From the NCBI RefSeq assembly GCF_001638985.1, contig NW_017265134.1, forward strand, positions 2,571,732 to 2,635,731: DNA of 64,000 nucleotides, in the 5' to 3' direction. The DNA comes from Phycomyces blakesleeanus NRRL 1555(-). Taxonomy: Eukaryota; Mucoromycota; Mucoromycetes; Mucorales; Phycomycetaceae. The notes below the pieces were generated by a model. The model searched no databases. It saw nothing but the letters and a program-made list of their open reading frames with translations, and was not told the DNA's origin. A program made the translations under genes and the position numbers. Each line of letters starts with the position of its first letter. Within the stretch, counting starts at the first letter, position 1. This document shows positions 11,440-21,224 of the stretch, one piece after another.

Positions 11440-12580
11440 ACCGTATGTGTTCCTAAACAACTCATTGTTGGACTGCTTTGCTTATCTCTGATTCGTTTCT
11501 TCGCCCACTGTGCTTCCCTCTGTATCTTTATAATGTAACGTGGACTGTCGGCATGGTCACAAACAAACACACGGGTGCTCATGTGTACAATTAATACACC
11601 AGAAAAATAAATATATATTTATAAAAATAAGGTACAGCTTACAAACAAACTAACCTGTGTGTTTTTAGTCTTTTTAGATATATTCAATTTATTAAAGGCA
11701 AATATATAATAAATCATTTATTTATTCAAATATTCATAATTATAAAAAAAAACCAGAAATATGTATATTCAATCTATTTTACCTCAATATATATATATAA
11801 CGCTACTTACAATTTATTGCTCTCCTTGATTCGGAATTGTGTTTTGTAAGATGTGATTATTTTATATTCTTTAAAAGTCTTTTGGTTTGTGTTACTTACC
11901 AAACACATTATTGAGTTAATGTCTTGATATTATATGTATTCTAATATACTCTTCTGTTTTATCTTATTATCAATTTTAGTTTAAGCCAAGTATAAAGTGG
12001 AACTTTATTATCTAGACAGACCTTAACTATTCTTACTAATATTGAATAGATTTTCGGCACATAAAGTGAACAAATTAGTCAAAAATAAATGATTTACACT
12101 TTAGACTTAATATATCCAATTCGCACAATGTATAGATACAGGTGTTTGATTCTCTTCTATTAGAGATGCTGAATGTTATAAAGTAAGTATCTGGGCTTAG
12201 AAGAACTTTATTGAATACTAGAAAAAATACAAAGAAAAAATATTAACCATTTACCTAAGCCAAGAATAATACCTAAATCTTTGGTTATTTATAGTAAGTT
12301 ATTTATATATATATTCTTATTCTAATCAAGACGCCACCTTTTATATTTGTGTGATGCAAAAATCTATATATAGTCAATAAAAAGATAAGTCAATGGGAAG
12401 AATGGGCCATTATTTCATCTGCGTAAGGATATGGGAAAGCAAAGTAGTACATTAGAGTAATATATTATTATAGACAGTATAAATTGATGCTACAAGGAAG
12501 AAAATACGTGCTCAGAGGTGTATTCTTACAAAATTATTCTACTAAAATCACAGGAATTATGCATACTTAATATATTACAG
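11440..12580. other. AT-rich non-coding stretch
   Basis: Very AT-rich sequence with short AT microsatellites. No exon or RNA gene is seen. Confidence 0.5.
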
Positions 12581-12854
12581 TTAAGTTATTTGAGATTGTT
12601 TATGGGTTAGTATCTCAATAATGGGAAAAGTAGATACTGTGAGAGTGTTATTTATTAAAGAGACCCAATAATATTGTTTATATCTACTACTATTAAAATC
12701 CCTGTAATTCAAATTCCTGTTATGTAATGATTGGTTTACACTGTATGAGTGTGCAGTGTACGTGTGTCTGGTATGTAACAGTTCCAGAGATTGTTAACTT
12801 CCCAGGTTCATTAGCAAGAAGGAACCAGTGTTTAATTGTGGTGTGTATACCACA
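12581..12854 (-). mobile_element. Diverged solo LTR, family Z (copy Z1, inverted relative to Z0)
   Basis: The reverse complement aligns along its length with 5298-5594, for example the shared segments around TGTGGTATACACACCACAAT, AACCTGG, ACAGTGTAAACCAA and TTGAATTACAGGGATTTTAA. It lacks about 24 bp present near the start of Z0. Flanking pentamers (TACAG and TCTAT) do not match, so the edges are rearranged or decayed. Confidence 0.65.
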
Positions 12855-13155
12855 TCTATAATAATATAAAAAAAATTACTTCACTCAATAATATTTTTTT
12901 TAACTTTTAACTATATTCCGAGAGCATATTCAGCTAGAACTTTTCAATTGCTATCAAATATAGCAGCTAAATAAAATTTAGAACTCTTTTTTTATAAAAT
13001 AAAATAAAAGAAACTGCTAGAAAAATAACTTTTATCTAAAAGTCCAAATGTAATATAAAACTTGAGATAAAAGCTACTACTAAAGATGTTTTTATATTAT
13101 ATAAATATATATTATATATATTTAATATATAATAACTCCTGTGGTATTTCAGGTA

Positions 13156-14099
13156 TGGTGTGTTCGGAAATAAATATCTAAGTTTTTAGGTGATTTTCAA
13201 AGTTCCATGACTTTTGCTACAGACAAGTTATAGAGAATTGCTTAAACATGTTTTATAGGGAAGACTCTTCCGAATAACTCTTGTTTAAAAGATTCTAAAA
13301 ACAAGGCTTGAATAAAAAGTCATGGACCTTCAAAGCCAAGAGGTATCTGTGGTGATCCAGACACTCGGACGTTGGATTTATCACATATAAGAACATATTC
13401 ATATTGGGATAGCGTAGTAGCTATCATCTTGTCAGTATAAAATATATATAAACGATTAAGTAATCAGCCCAATAATTATTACAGCTAGTACTGTAGATAA
13501 TATCTTAAAGATTTTTAAGATAATTATATCATACTGCCGGGTAAACTGTGTCAGATCGATATGGAGCTAATTTAGTAGGAAGTCCTAAAGCTCTAGTATA
13601 AAAGAGAAAAGAATAGCTAAGAGCCAAAGAAGTACGATTTATGACTTGATGTCATAATTGTAACACTGACACTAGTTAAGCAGTAAATACACTCTAAGAA
13701 ACTAAGACGTAATGACAAGAGCAGATTGTGTTTTCTTATAAAAAGGGACACTTTTTATTTATGAATAAAGGACAACTTATATACAGTCTCAAAGTATTTC
13801 TATACGTCTCTATTATCAAATATTTTATTTTTCTATTGTTTCGTACCTGAAATACCACAGTATCAATAGAAAATAGTGGAGTTTCAGCTTTTTTTTTAAT
13901 ATTGAAATGAAAAAGAGAGTCACTATAGCAACAGGTACATTTCAATGTTCTTAAAAAGGATAGTCGTGTAGCGTAAAATATTATTTTTTCGATTTTCTTT
14001 CTATATATATCGGGAATTTAATATATTTTACTATCGGAGTTTTCTTGAGGTAAAATTTAAAAGATTTCAAAACTTTGATGTTTATGCTCGAACACACCA
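13156..14099. mobile_element. TIR element with TA target duplication (mariner-type MITE), inserted in Y2
   Basis: The left end TGGTGTGTTCGGAAATAAAT and the right end, read in reverse complement (TGGTGTGTTCGAGCATAAAC), share 11 identical terminal bases and an imperfect match over about 35 bp. TA dinucleotides flank it (13154-13155, 14100-14101). Excising it rejoins the Y2 LTR exactly as in Y1. Without the Y1 insertion it is 427 bp long. It has no transposase frame, so it is non-autonomous. TA duplication is the hallmark of Tc1/mariner-type elements. Confidence 0.75.
13348..13859 (+). mobile_element. Solo LTR, family Y (copy Y1), inside the TIR element
   Basis: A 512-bp element starts TGTGGTGATCC and ends GAAATACCACA, with matching ends TGTGGT/ACCACA. 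A perfect 5-bp duplication GTATC flanks it (13343-13347, 13860-13864). It is in the opposite orientation to Y2, which creates the large inverted repeat of this region. It is less mutated than Y2, consistent with being younger. Confidence 0.85.
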
Positions 14100-14326
14100 T
14101 ATGAAACAATAGAAAATAATAAATTTGATAATAGAGACGTATAGAAATACTTTGAGACTGTATATAAGTTTTTTTTATTCATAAATAAAAAGTGTTCCTT
14201 TTTATAAGAAAATACAATCTACTCTTGTCATTACGTCTTAGTTTCTTAAGGCTTTCTTCCTTTACTATATTTGGTTATTAGAGTGTATTTACTGCTTAAC
14301 TAGTGTCAATGTTACAATTATAACAT

Positions 14327-14856
14327 TGTTGTAGTAGTTGAAGTTTTTGAAGTTGTTAGAAAGAATTCAAGATTTGAGATGAGAAACGAAGATTCATGAG
14401 AACTTGTGTAGGTTTTGTTTATTGAGAAAAGATTTGGTATCAAAATTTGATGAGGTTTCTACACTAAACTACCACTGGTATTTATATTGTTTTACATTGG
14501 GAAAATTGTATGACTGGGTTCAGATAATCGATTCTATCTGAGCCTTAATCAGAGCAACGTGATCTTGGGATAATTAATGTATGATTAATTATATAAATGT
14601 ATGTAGTCCCAATGAAATATTAACATCAAAAGTAAATGTGTTTATGAGTTATAATTATTCTTATAATAATCTACTGATATATCTCATATTATGGTGATAT
14701 CATTATATGAAATATAATCACTATCATATATGATAAACATGTGTGTTAAATAATAAAGTAATTGGTAGACACCTTTGACTGAAATAGCTGAGACCTTATA
14801 TTATTTCCTTCAGACTTATTCTCAATTACAGCAGTAGTCAATACTCATTTACAACA
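14327..14856 (+). mobile_element. Solo LTR (third family), inside Y2
   Basis: A 530-bp insertion begins TGTTGTA and ends TACAACA, a perfect 7-bp terminal inversion. It interrupts Y2 at a point that Y1 shows as continuous. The flanking pentamers AACAT and GAAAT match at three of five positions, so the target duplication has decayed. Orientation is arbitrary. Confidence 0.65.
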
Positions 14857-14960
14857 GAAATCAATTCATAAATCGTACTTCTTTAGCTCTTAGCTATTCT
14901 TTTCTTTTTTACACTAGAGCTTTAAGACTTCCTATTAAACTAGCTCTATATTGCTCTGGC

Positions 14961-15351
14961 TGTTATATGTTAAAAAAAGAAAGAAAAATCAAGTGCAGAC
15001 GAGAAGTATGGTGAGACTTTGTTTATTGATGAAAAGAGAGATGCCCTTCTATTGCTATTTGCTATGTGAGTTTATATAGACATTGCGTGTGTATTTAGGA
15101 TAATGATATGAGTATATTATGTGATGTCTGTTTTCTTATATCATAGATAATATATTGTTAAGTTATTACTCATGCTCTTGTTTGAGTGATTAGTGATGTT
15201 GACTAAGGTGTGTGGCCTTGTTATTGGTATATTCTTTATTTAATAATAGTGTGAGAAATAATGTATAATTGATACTGGTCGCTTATTCAATATGTCTTTG
15301 TCTTATTGTCTGTGCACTCTATTTGAATCTACGATTATGTTGGATACAACA
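14961..15351 (+). mobile_element. Solo LTR, family W (copy W1), inside Y2
   Basis: A 391-bp element runs from TGTTATATGT to GGATACAACA and is flanked by a perfect 5-bp duplication CTGGC (14956-14960, 15352-15356). It is homologous in reverse complement to W2 at 15492-15894, for example around GTGCAGAC and GTTGGATACAACA. Confidence 0.85.
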
Positions 15352-15491
15352 CTGGCACAGTTTATCTGGCAGTATAATATAATTATCTTAAAAATCTTTA
15401 AGATATTATCTACAGTACTAACTGTAATAATTATTGGCCTGATTACTTAATCATTTATATATATCTTATATGCTAACAAAATGATAGCTAC

Positions 15492-15894
15492 TGTTGTATC
15501 CAACATAATCGTAGATTTAAATTAAAAGTACAGACACTCAATAAATACGTACATTGAGTTACCGACAACTAGTAATGATACTAAAAGATATACCTTCCCT
15601 TATACAAGGAAATTACGTAAAGAACATACTAAGACAAATACTAAGACTCTAGTCAATAACACTAAAAACATAAGAACTAAATCATAGAAGATAATGGTAG
15701 AGAAACAGACATTACATGATATCATCATATTATCTCCAAGCTAAATACAATGTCTATATAAACGCACAATACAAATAGCAATAGGAAATCATCTCCTTTC
15801 TGATTCTCCCACTTCTTCTAATAAAACAAAGTCTCACCGTACTCTTGTCTGCACTTGTTTTATTTTATATCTTATTTTTATCTCATACATAACA
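15492..15894 (-). mobile_element. Solo LTR, family W (copy W2), inside Y2, inverted
   Basis: A 403-bp element runs from TGTTGTATCC to CATACATAACA and is flanked by a perfect 5-bp duplication GCTAC (15487-15491, 15895-15899). W1 and W2 face each other across 140 bp of Y2, so their outer sequence forms a long imperfect palindrome. Confidence 0.85.
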
Positions 15895-15968
15895 GCTACT
15901 ATGCTATTACAATATGAATATATTCTTATATATAATAAATTCAACATCCAAATGTCTGGATCACTACA

Positions 15969-16067
15969 ACTCCAAATATTGTTAACTCATCAAGTTTATT
16001 AGTAAAAAATCATTAATATTTAGTTATAAAGTCTGTTTTCTACTCAATTGTAGTATACATACCATAT
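15969..16067 (-). repeat. Decayed family Z fragment (copy Z2) interrupted by Y2
   Basis: The sequence ATTGTTAACTCATCAAGTTT and following matches Z1/Z0 (AACCTGG..TTAGTAAGAAGG region and ACTCAATTGTGGTGTGTATACC) after many C-to-T and G-to-A changes. Its other half should lie left of 13135 but is too decayed to trace. Confidence 0.5.
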
Positions 16068-16222
16068 AGAGAATATAATTTTATTTTCTAGTCTTACTTT
16101 TAAATTTAGTAATAATTAATACTTATTTCTAATACTATATTTCTAATTTAATAATAAATTTAAGAGCTAAGTATTTAGATTATTACATCTTTAATAATAG
16201 ATAATATTTTTTATTTTTTATT

Positions 16223-16382
16223 TCTCTTAGCTTAATTTCTCTCTCTAGCTTTTCCCAATTTACTCTCAAGTTTTTTTTTCATATCTTTTATTTTTATTTG
16301 TACTCATAAAGATGGGCAATAGCTCTACAGTGCGTGTGCCTATTGAACTTTTATACTAATGTTTTATTTGTAACAGCAAACC
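16223..16382 (+). mobile_element. Diverged LINE 3' end in plus orientation (copy D)
   Basis: The stretch matches the reverse complement of the 3' UTR of copies A and B, including CTTAGCTTAATTTC.., GTACTC, GGGCAATAGCTCTA and GTGCGTGTGCC. It ends in GTAACAGCAAACC, a mutated inverse of the first tRNA-Val bases. It therefore appears to be an older insertion of the same LINE family at an oppositely oriented tRNA-Val sequence. Confidence 0.65.
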
Positions 16383-16386
16383 ATCT

Positions 16387-16401
16387 GGTTTGCTGGTGTA
16401 G
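16387..16401 (+). repeat. tRNA-Val 5' fragment, target duplication left of copy A
   Basis: GGTTTGCTGGTGTAG equals the first 15 nt of the intact tRNA-Val at 22848 and directly abuts the 3' end of LINE copy A. Confidence 0.9.
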
Positions 16402-17653
16402 GTAAAAGATTTTTATTGAAAGGCTAGTGGGCACACGCACTATAGAGCTATTGCCCGCCTTTAAGAGTACAAAAAAGAATAATAGAAAGGAAAAAGACCC
16501 AAGAGGGGAAATGGGAAAAACTAGAAAGGGAAACTAAGCTAGGGGATACAAAAAAAGGGAGATAAGGATAAAATATGAAGCATGCATGAAATTCATGCAA
16601 TAAATGGAAACTAAGACTAATACAGATCTAAACTAAAAATAAAAGGAGATGACCAGTCTCATTTGGGTAGCCAGTTCAAGAAGAGTTGTCCTCTGTCTGT
16701 TGCAGCATGATCAGCAAGATCAACTCCAGGGAGACAGATCTGTTCTATGTCCAACATGATTCTACAAAGAATTGGCCAAGTAAAGATCCAGAAGGCATTG
16801 TTCTTGTTGTTTTTAAGTTTCTTCAGAGGCAGCATATTGAGTACATAATCAATTGGATTGGGTTGTACTGTAGAATAGAGATGGAGACGAATTGCAGCTC
16901 CAGTGCACTCAATGACATGATGATGGCTGGTGGTATGCAATCCACAGGAACAAGGTTGAGGACGTCCAGGAAGCCACCCCATACGCCAACGTATGAATCT
17001 ACTACGTTCATAGTTAGTCATGGGAAGCCAGAGAATAGGGTCAACACCAAGAGAAGAACGGCAAGCAGAGAGAAGTATTTGTTGAGAGCGTTGCAAGAAG
17101 AGGCCCTGGTTCAAAAATGAACGAATGGCATGCTTGCAAGCTTTAGAATCAGCATTCTGATGATTGGAGAGAGACAACCAAATGGGATTAGCTAAAAGCT
17201 TAAACCATTGGTGTGCTGGGTTTGTAAGAACAGGTCGAAGAAGAGTAAACAGAGCCTCATCAGACAACCAGAAAGCATGATATACAAACTTGAAACCAAG
17301 AGTCAAGATCCTCTCCCTCATGCTAGGAAGATTCTCAAGGTGACGGAAAACAGATGTAGAAGATGTGGAGTGACCTCCAAAAATCATGCGTAAGCATGTG
17401 TTCTGGGCCTTTTCAAGCACAGCAACTTGTTTAATGTTGAAGCAGGATATTGCCAGGCCATACTCAAATTGTGGACGAATAAACTGGCGATACAAACGAA
17501 TTGAGAGTAGACGTGACAACCCAGTGTGATTGACACCAAGTGATTGAAGAGCACGCATGCTGTTGATAGCAGAGACACAATTACGAGAGATGAGAAGAGA
17601 TGGATCAATAGTCCCCTTTGCTAAGAAGGGAACACCAAGGTAAGGAAACGAAT
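16402..17653 (-). mobile_element. LINE copy A, 5'-truncated, tRNA-Val-targeted family
   Basis: This 1.25-kb copy matches 17669-18922 of copy B with scattered substitutions and stops abruptly at its 5' side (17653), next to a tRNA-Val fragment. It keeps the 3' UTR and the last 299 codons of the reverse transcriptase ORF (16659-17558), including the C-terminal Cys/His motif PCSCGLHTTSHHHVIEC. The polymerase core is missing, so it is dead. Several changes (for example Arg to Cys near the 5' end of the frame) separate it from copy B. Confidence 0.9.
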
Positions 17654-17668
17654 GGTTTGCTGGTGTAG
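17654..17668 (+). repeat. tRNA-Val 5' fragment, target duplication between copies A and B
   Basis: The same 15-nt sequence GGTTTGCTGGTGTAG abuts the 3' end of copy B. Confidence 0.9.
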
Positions 17669-17927
17669 GTAAAAGATTTTTATTGAAAGGCTAGTGGGCA
17701 CACGCACTATAGAGCTATTGCCCGCCTTTAAGAGTACAAAAAAGAATAATAGAAAGGAAAAAAACCCAAGGGGGAAAATGGGAAAAACTAGAAAGGGAAA
17801 CTAAGCTAGGGGATACAAAAAAAAAGGGAGATAAGGATAAAATATGAAGCATGCATGAAATTCATGCAATAAATGGAAACTAAGACTAATACAGATCTAA
17901 ACTAAAAATAAAAGGAGATAGCCAGTC

Positions 17928-20555
17928 TCATTTGGGTAGCCAGTTCAAGAAGAGTTGTCCTCTGTCTGTTGCAGCATGATCAGCAAGATCAACCCCAGGG
18001 AGACAGATCTGTTCTATGTCTAACATGATTCTACAAAGAATTGGCCAAGTAAAGATCCAGAAGGCATTGTTTTTGTTGTTTTTAAGTTTCTTCAGAGGCA
18101 GCATATTGAGTACATAATCAATTGGATTGGGTTGTACTGTAGAATAGAGATGGAGACGAATTGCAGCTCCAGTGCACTCAATGACATGATGATGGCTGGT
18201 GGTATGCAATCCACAGGAACAAGGTTGAGGACGTCCAGGAAGCCACCCCATACGCCAACGTATGAATCTACTACGTTCATAGTTAGTCATGGGAAGCCAG
18301 AGAATAGGGTCAACACCAAGAGAAGGATGGCAAGCAGAGAGAAGTATTTGTTGAGAGCGTTGCAAGGAGAGGCCCTGGTTCAAAAATGAACGAATGGCAT
18401 GCTTGCAAGCTTTAGAATCAGCATTCTGACGATTGGAGAGAGACAACCAAATGGGATTAGCTAAAAGCTTAAACCATTGGTGTGCTGGGTTTGTAAGAAC
18501 AGGTCGAAGAAGAGTAAACAGAGCCTCATCAGGCAACCAGAAAGCACGATATACAAACTTGAAAGCAAGAGTCAAGATCCTCTCCCTCATGCTAGGAAGA
18601 TTCCCAAGGTGATGGAAAACAGATGTAGAAGATGTGGAGTGACCTCCAAAAATCATGCGTAAGCATGTGTTCTGGGCCTTTTCAAGCACAGCAACTTGTT
18701 TGATGTTGAAGCAGGATATTGCCAGGCCATACTCAAATTGTGGACGAATAAACTGGCAATACAAACGAATTGAGAGTAGACGTGACAGCCCAGTGTGATT
18801 GACACCAAGTGATTGAAGAGCACGCATGCTGTTGATAGCAGAGACACAATTACGAGAGATGAGAAGAGATGGATCAATAGTCCCCTTTGCTGAGAAGGGA
18901 ACACCAAGGTAAGGAAACGAATGAGCATGAGGAATAGGCACATTGTAGAGAGAGAATGACAAAGGAGAAAGAGAACAAGAATGGTGAAGGATCATGCACT
19001 TGGTGGGACTCCAACGATATCCTAGCTCTTGAGAATGTTGTTCAGCAGAATTCAGAATGACAGGTATAGCTTCTGGTGTAGCAATGATGGCAACATCGTC
19101 AGCAAAAAGTAGTGAATTGACTAATTGATCATTGAGTCTTGTGGCAGCAGTCTGGTTAAATACTGTGTTACAAAGTTCCCCTGCAGCACGAAGAGCAACT
19201 GGTAGAGAATTTATGTACACAGAATAAAGGTGGAGAGAAAGCACAGATCCTTGCATAACGCCAGTCAATGGTTGGAATGATCTGGATGTTGCACCAGAAA
19301 GCAACACCTCAACTTGAACATTGTCAAAAAGACTTTGTAACAAAGCTAACATAGCATCAGAGGCAAGAGGACGTAACGATGTCCATACTACAGAACGATC
19401 AACAGTGTCATATGCAGACTTGATATCAAGAAAAGCCAAGACTGATGGTGCTTTGAATAGAGCTGTGTGACGACGGACCATCTCATGGAGACAAAGAACT
19501 TGATCAAGGGAGCTACGTTGACGTTGAAATCCACCCTGTGCAATGTCAATTGTTGGAGACACATCTGCAAGAGGAAACTGTAGACAATATTCCATGGCTT
19601 TTCTCAGGATAGACGTTAAGCTAATGGGACGATAGTTAGCAGGGTCATGAGTATCACCCTTTTTAAAGATGGGGACAATTTGTGCAGTACGCCATGCAAG
19701 AGGTGCAGAACCCCATTGCCAACAAAGCTGGAACAAAAGACAAAGAACAGGAGAGACTTGCTTAACAATTGGGTGAAGCATTTCAGCACGAAGATGGTCA
19801 ACACCAGGAGCCTTGCGTGTAGGAAGCTTGAGAATTGCACTCTCTACAGAAAGATGAGTAAAAGGACACGATTCATCAATTGCAATTGGTGATGAAATCA
19901 TCACTGTCTGGTCTGGAGGGCGGCGTGCAGGAAGAAATTGACCTGAGAAAATCTGTTGAAGATGATCAGCCATTTTGTTAGCAGCTACTTGAGGTCCACC
20001 CGGATCCACAAAGACAGGACTGGTTTGACGATGGCTTTTAATACGTTTCATTGTTGCTGTGGTCTTTGCAAAGTCTTGTGTTGCCAATTTGTTGCAGAAT
20101 TCTTTCCATGTTTCACGTCGACGACGCTGGACTGATACCCTAACAGCATGACATGCATCCTGATGGCGCATCCAGCATATAGCCTTCTGCAAACCACTAG
20201 AATGACGCCAGCGTTGGTAGCTGCGTTCTCTCAGATCCATTGCTTCTTGAAGGTCCACTGACCAGAACCAGTACTTTTGCATGGTACGTGGTATACGACG
20301 ACCAACAGCAGTGTCCAGAGCATCATAGATAGCTTGAGCAAAAGCAGAGCACAGAGAATCTACAGGAGGAGGAGAAGAAGAGGAAAGGAAAGCACTGAAC
20401 TGCTCTGTCAGATTGTCCAATGACGCAGAAGCTGTATCAATGTAGATCTTGAGAGTGTCAGGCTGAGCAAGCTTGGAAAGATTCCAAAGTAGGCGCGGAT
20501 GATTAGTAGGGGGAGGGGGAGGTGAAACATAGGGAGTGAAAGTGAGGTTGACCAT
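17928..20555 (-). CDS. LINE copy B reverse transcriptase (ORF2, second part)
   Basis: The frame encodes 875 aa. It carries RT landmarks in order: TRKAPGVDHLRAEML, PIFKKGDTHDPANYRPISLT, GGFQRQRSSLDQVL, LAFLDIKSAYDTVD (first catalytic Asp), GVMQGSVLSLHLYSVYI and LLFADDVAII (the catalytic Asp pair). The C-terminus has a Cys/His cluster CSCGLHTTSHHHVIEC, typical of non-LTR ORF2 proteins. It makes cDNA by target-primed reverse transcription. The start ATG directly follows the TAA that ends the endonuclease frame, in the same phase, so the stop splits what is one polypeptide in most LINEs. The usual LSP after QGS reads LSL here, which may hurt activity. Confidence 0.85.
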   Translation of the reverse strand: MVNLTFTPYVSPPPPPTNHPRLLWNLSKLAQPDTLKIYIDTASASLDNLTEQFSAFLSSSSPPPVDSLCSAFAQAIYDALDTAVGRRIPRTMQKYWFWSVDLQEAMDLRERSYQRWRHSSGLQKAICWMRHQDACHAVRVSVQRRRRETWKEFCNKLATQDFAKTTATMKRIKSHRQTSPVFVDPGGPQVAANKMADHLQQIFSGQFLPARRPPDQTVMISSPIAIDESCPFTHLSVESAILKLPTRKAPGVDHLRAEMLHPIVKQVSPVLCLLFQLCWQWGSAPLAWRTAQIVPIFKKGDTHDPANYRPISLTSILRKAMEYCLQFPLADVSPTIDIAQGGFQRQRSSLDQVLCLHEMVRRHTALFKAPSVLAFLDIKSAYDTVDRSVVWTSLRPLASDAMLALLQSLFDNVQVEVLLSGATSRSFQPLTGVMQGSVLSLHLYSVYINSLPVALRAAGELCNTVFNQTAATRLNDQLVNSLLFADDVAIIATPEAIPVILNSAEQHSQELGYRWSPTKCMILHHSCSLSPLSFSLYNVPIPHAHSFPYLGVPFSAKGTIDPSLLISRNCVSAINSMRALQSLGVNHTGLSRLLSIRLYCQFIRPQFEYGLAISCFNIKQVAVLEKAQNTCLRMIFGGHSTSSTSVFHHLGNLPSMRERILTLAFKFVYRAFWLPDEALFTLLRPVLTNPAHQWFKLLANPIWLSLSNRQNADSKACKHAIRSFLNQGLSLQRSQQILLSACHPSLGVDPILWLPMTNYERSRFIRWRMGWLPGRPQPCSCGLHTTSHHHVIECTGAAIRLHLYSTVQPNPIDYVLNMLPLKKLKNNKNNAFWIFTWPILCRIMLDIEQICLPGVDLADHAATDRGQLFLNWLPK

Positions 20556-21224
20556 TTAGTGATCAGAGCCTAAAGAAAGATCAGAACGAATTTGCATAGA
20601 AGGATTGAGAAGGGGGAATGTAGAAAGAAATAAATCAATGACACTGGAGCGTGAGGTACCAGAGCCACCAGAAAGAAAGGTAGGAATACCAAATGCAAGT
20701 AATTCATTCCAACAAGTGAGACCAGTTGCCTGGATCCACTGAAGAAAAGAAGTTCCTCGCGAAGTGATAGCATGGTCACCAAGAAAGGATCCCATACGTG
20801 AATTAAAATCACCACAAAAAATAGTGTTAGAAGAAGGAATAGAAGAAGAAGAGAGGGGGAGGTTATAAAGAATAGAAATTGCATCATCATTAGAAAGAGA
20901 AGGGGGAAGATAAATGCAATGAATAAGAAAATCAAATACAATACAAGAAAGAACATAAGGAGAAGAAGAAGGAACAATAGAAATGGGGTAAGAGAAAGAA
21001 GGATTTACAAGAAGAGAAATACCCATGCAGCCACGGCTAGCATTGGGGACAGACTGACCATAGGTATGGTACTGCTGCCAAGAAGTAAGATAACGATGGG
21101 GGGACAAAAGCCACGTTTCAGTGATAAAAAGAAGGGAAGTAAGTGGAGCATATGAAAGGATCGTAGGTATGGTCTGTTTTGCAAGACCATTTGCATTCCA
21201 TAATGTAATTGTTACTGGATTCAT
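20556..21224 (-). CDS. LINE copy B apurinic-type endonuclease (ORF2, first part)
   Basis: The frame encodes 222 aa of exonuclease-endonuclease-phosphatase fold: TLWNANGLAKQ (Asn), FITETWL (Glu), CGDFNSRMGS (Asp/Asn), SVIDLFLST (Asp) and a final SDH motif with the catalytic His. This enzyme would nick the tRNA-Val target. The frame ends in TAA immediately after SDH and is followed without gap by ATG, a TAAATG junction. Its own ATG overlaps the ORF1 stop as ATGA. The TAA may be a point nonsense mutation or a stop-restart signal. Copy A does not cover the site and cannot decide. Confidence 0.8.
   Translation of the reverse strand: MNPVTITLWNANGLAKQTIPTILSYAPLTSLLFITETWLLSPHRYLTSWQQYHTYGQSVPNASRGCMGISLLVNPSFSYPISIVPSSSPYVLSCIVFDFLIHCIYLPPSLSNDDAISILYNLPLSSSSIPSSNTIFCGDFNSRMGSFLGDHAITSRGTSFLQWIQATGLTCWNELLAFGIPTFLSGGSGTSRSSVIDLFLSTFPLLNPSMQIRSDLSLGSDH

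Larger units (their letters stand above)
13140..15968 (-). mobile_element. Solo LTR, family Y (copy Y2), split by four nested elements
   Basis: The outer ends are TGTGGTATTTCAGG at 13140 and GGATCACTACA ending at 15968. They are flanked by a perfect 5-bp duplication ACTCC (13135-13139 and 15969-15973). Removing the inner elements leaves one LTR that aligns, reverse-complemented, with Y1 (13348-13859). Its pieces are 13140-13155, 14102-14326, 14857-14960, 15357-15491 and 15895-15968. The 14102-14326 piece also carries about 30 extra bases. It landed in a family Z fragment. Confidence 0.8.
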
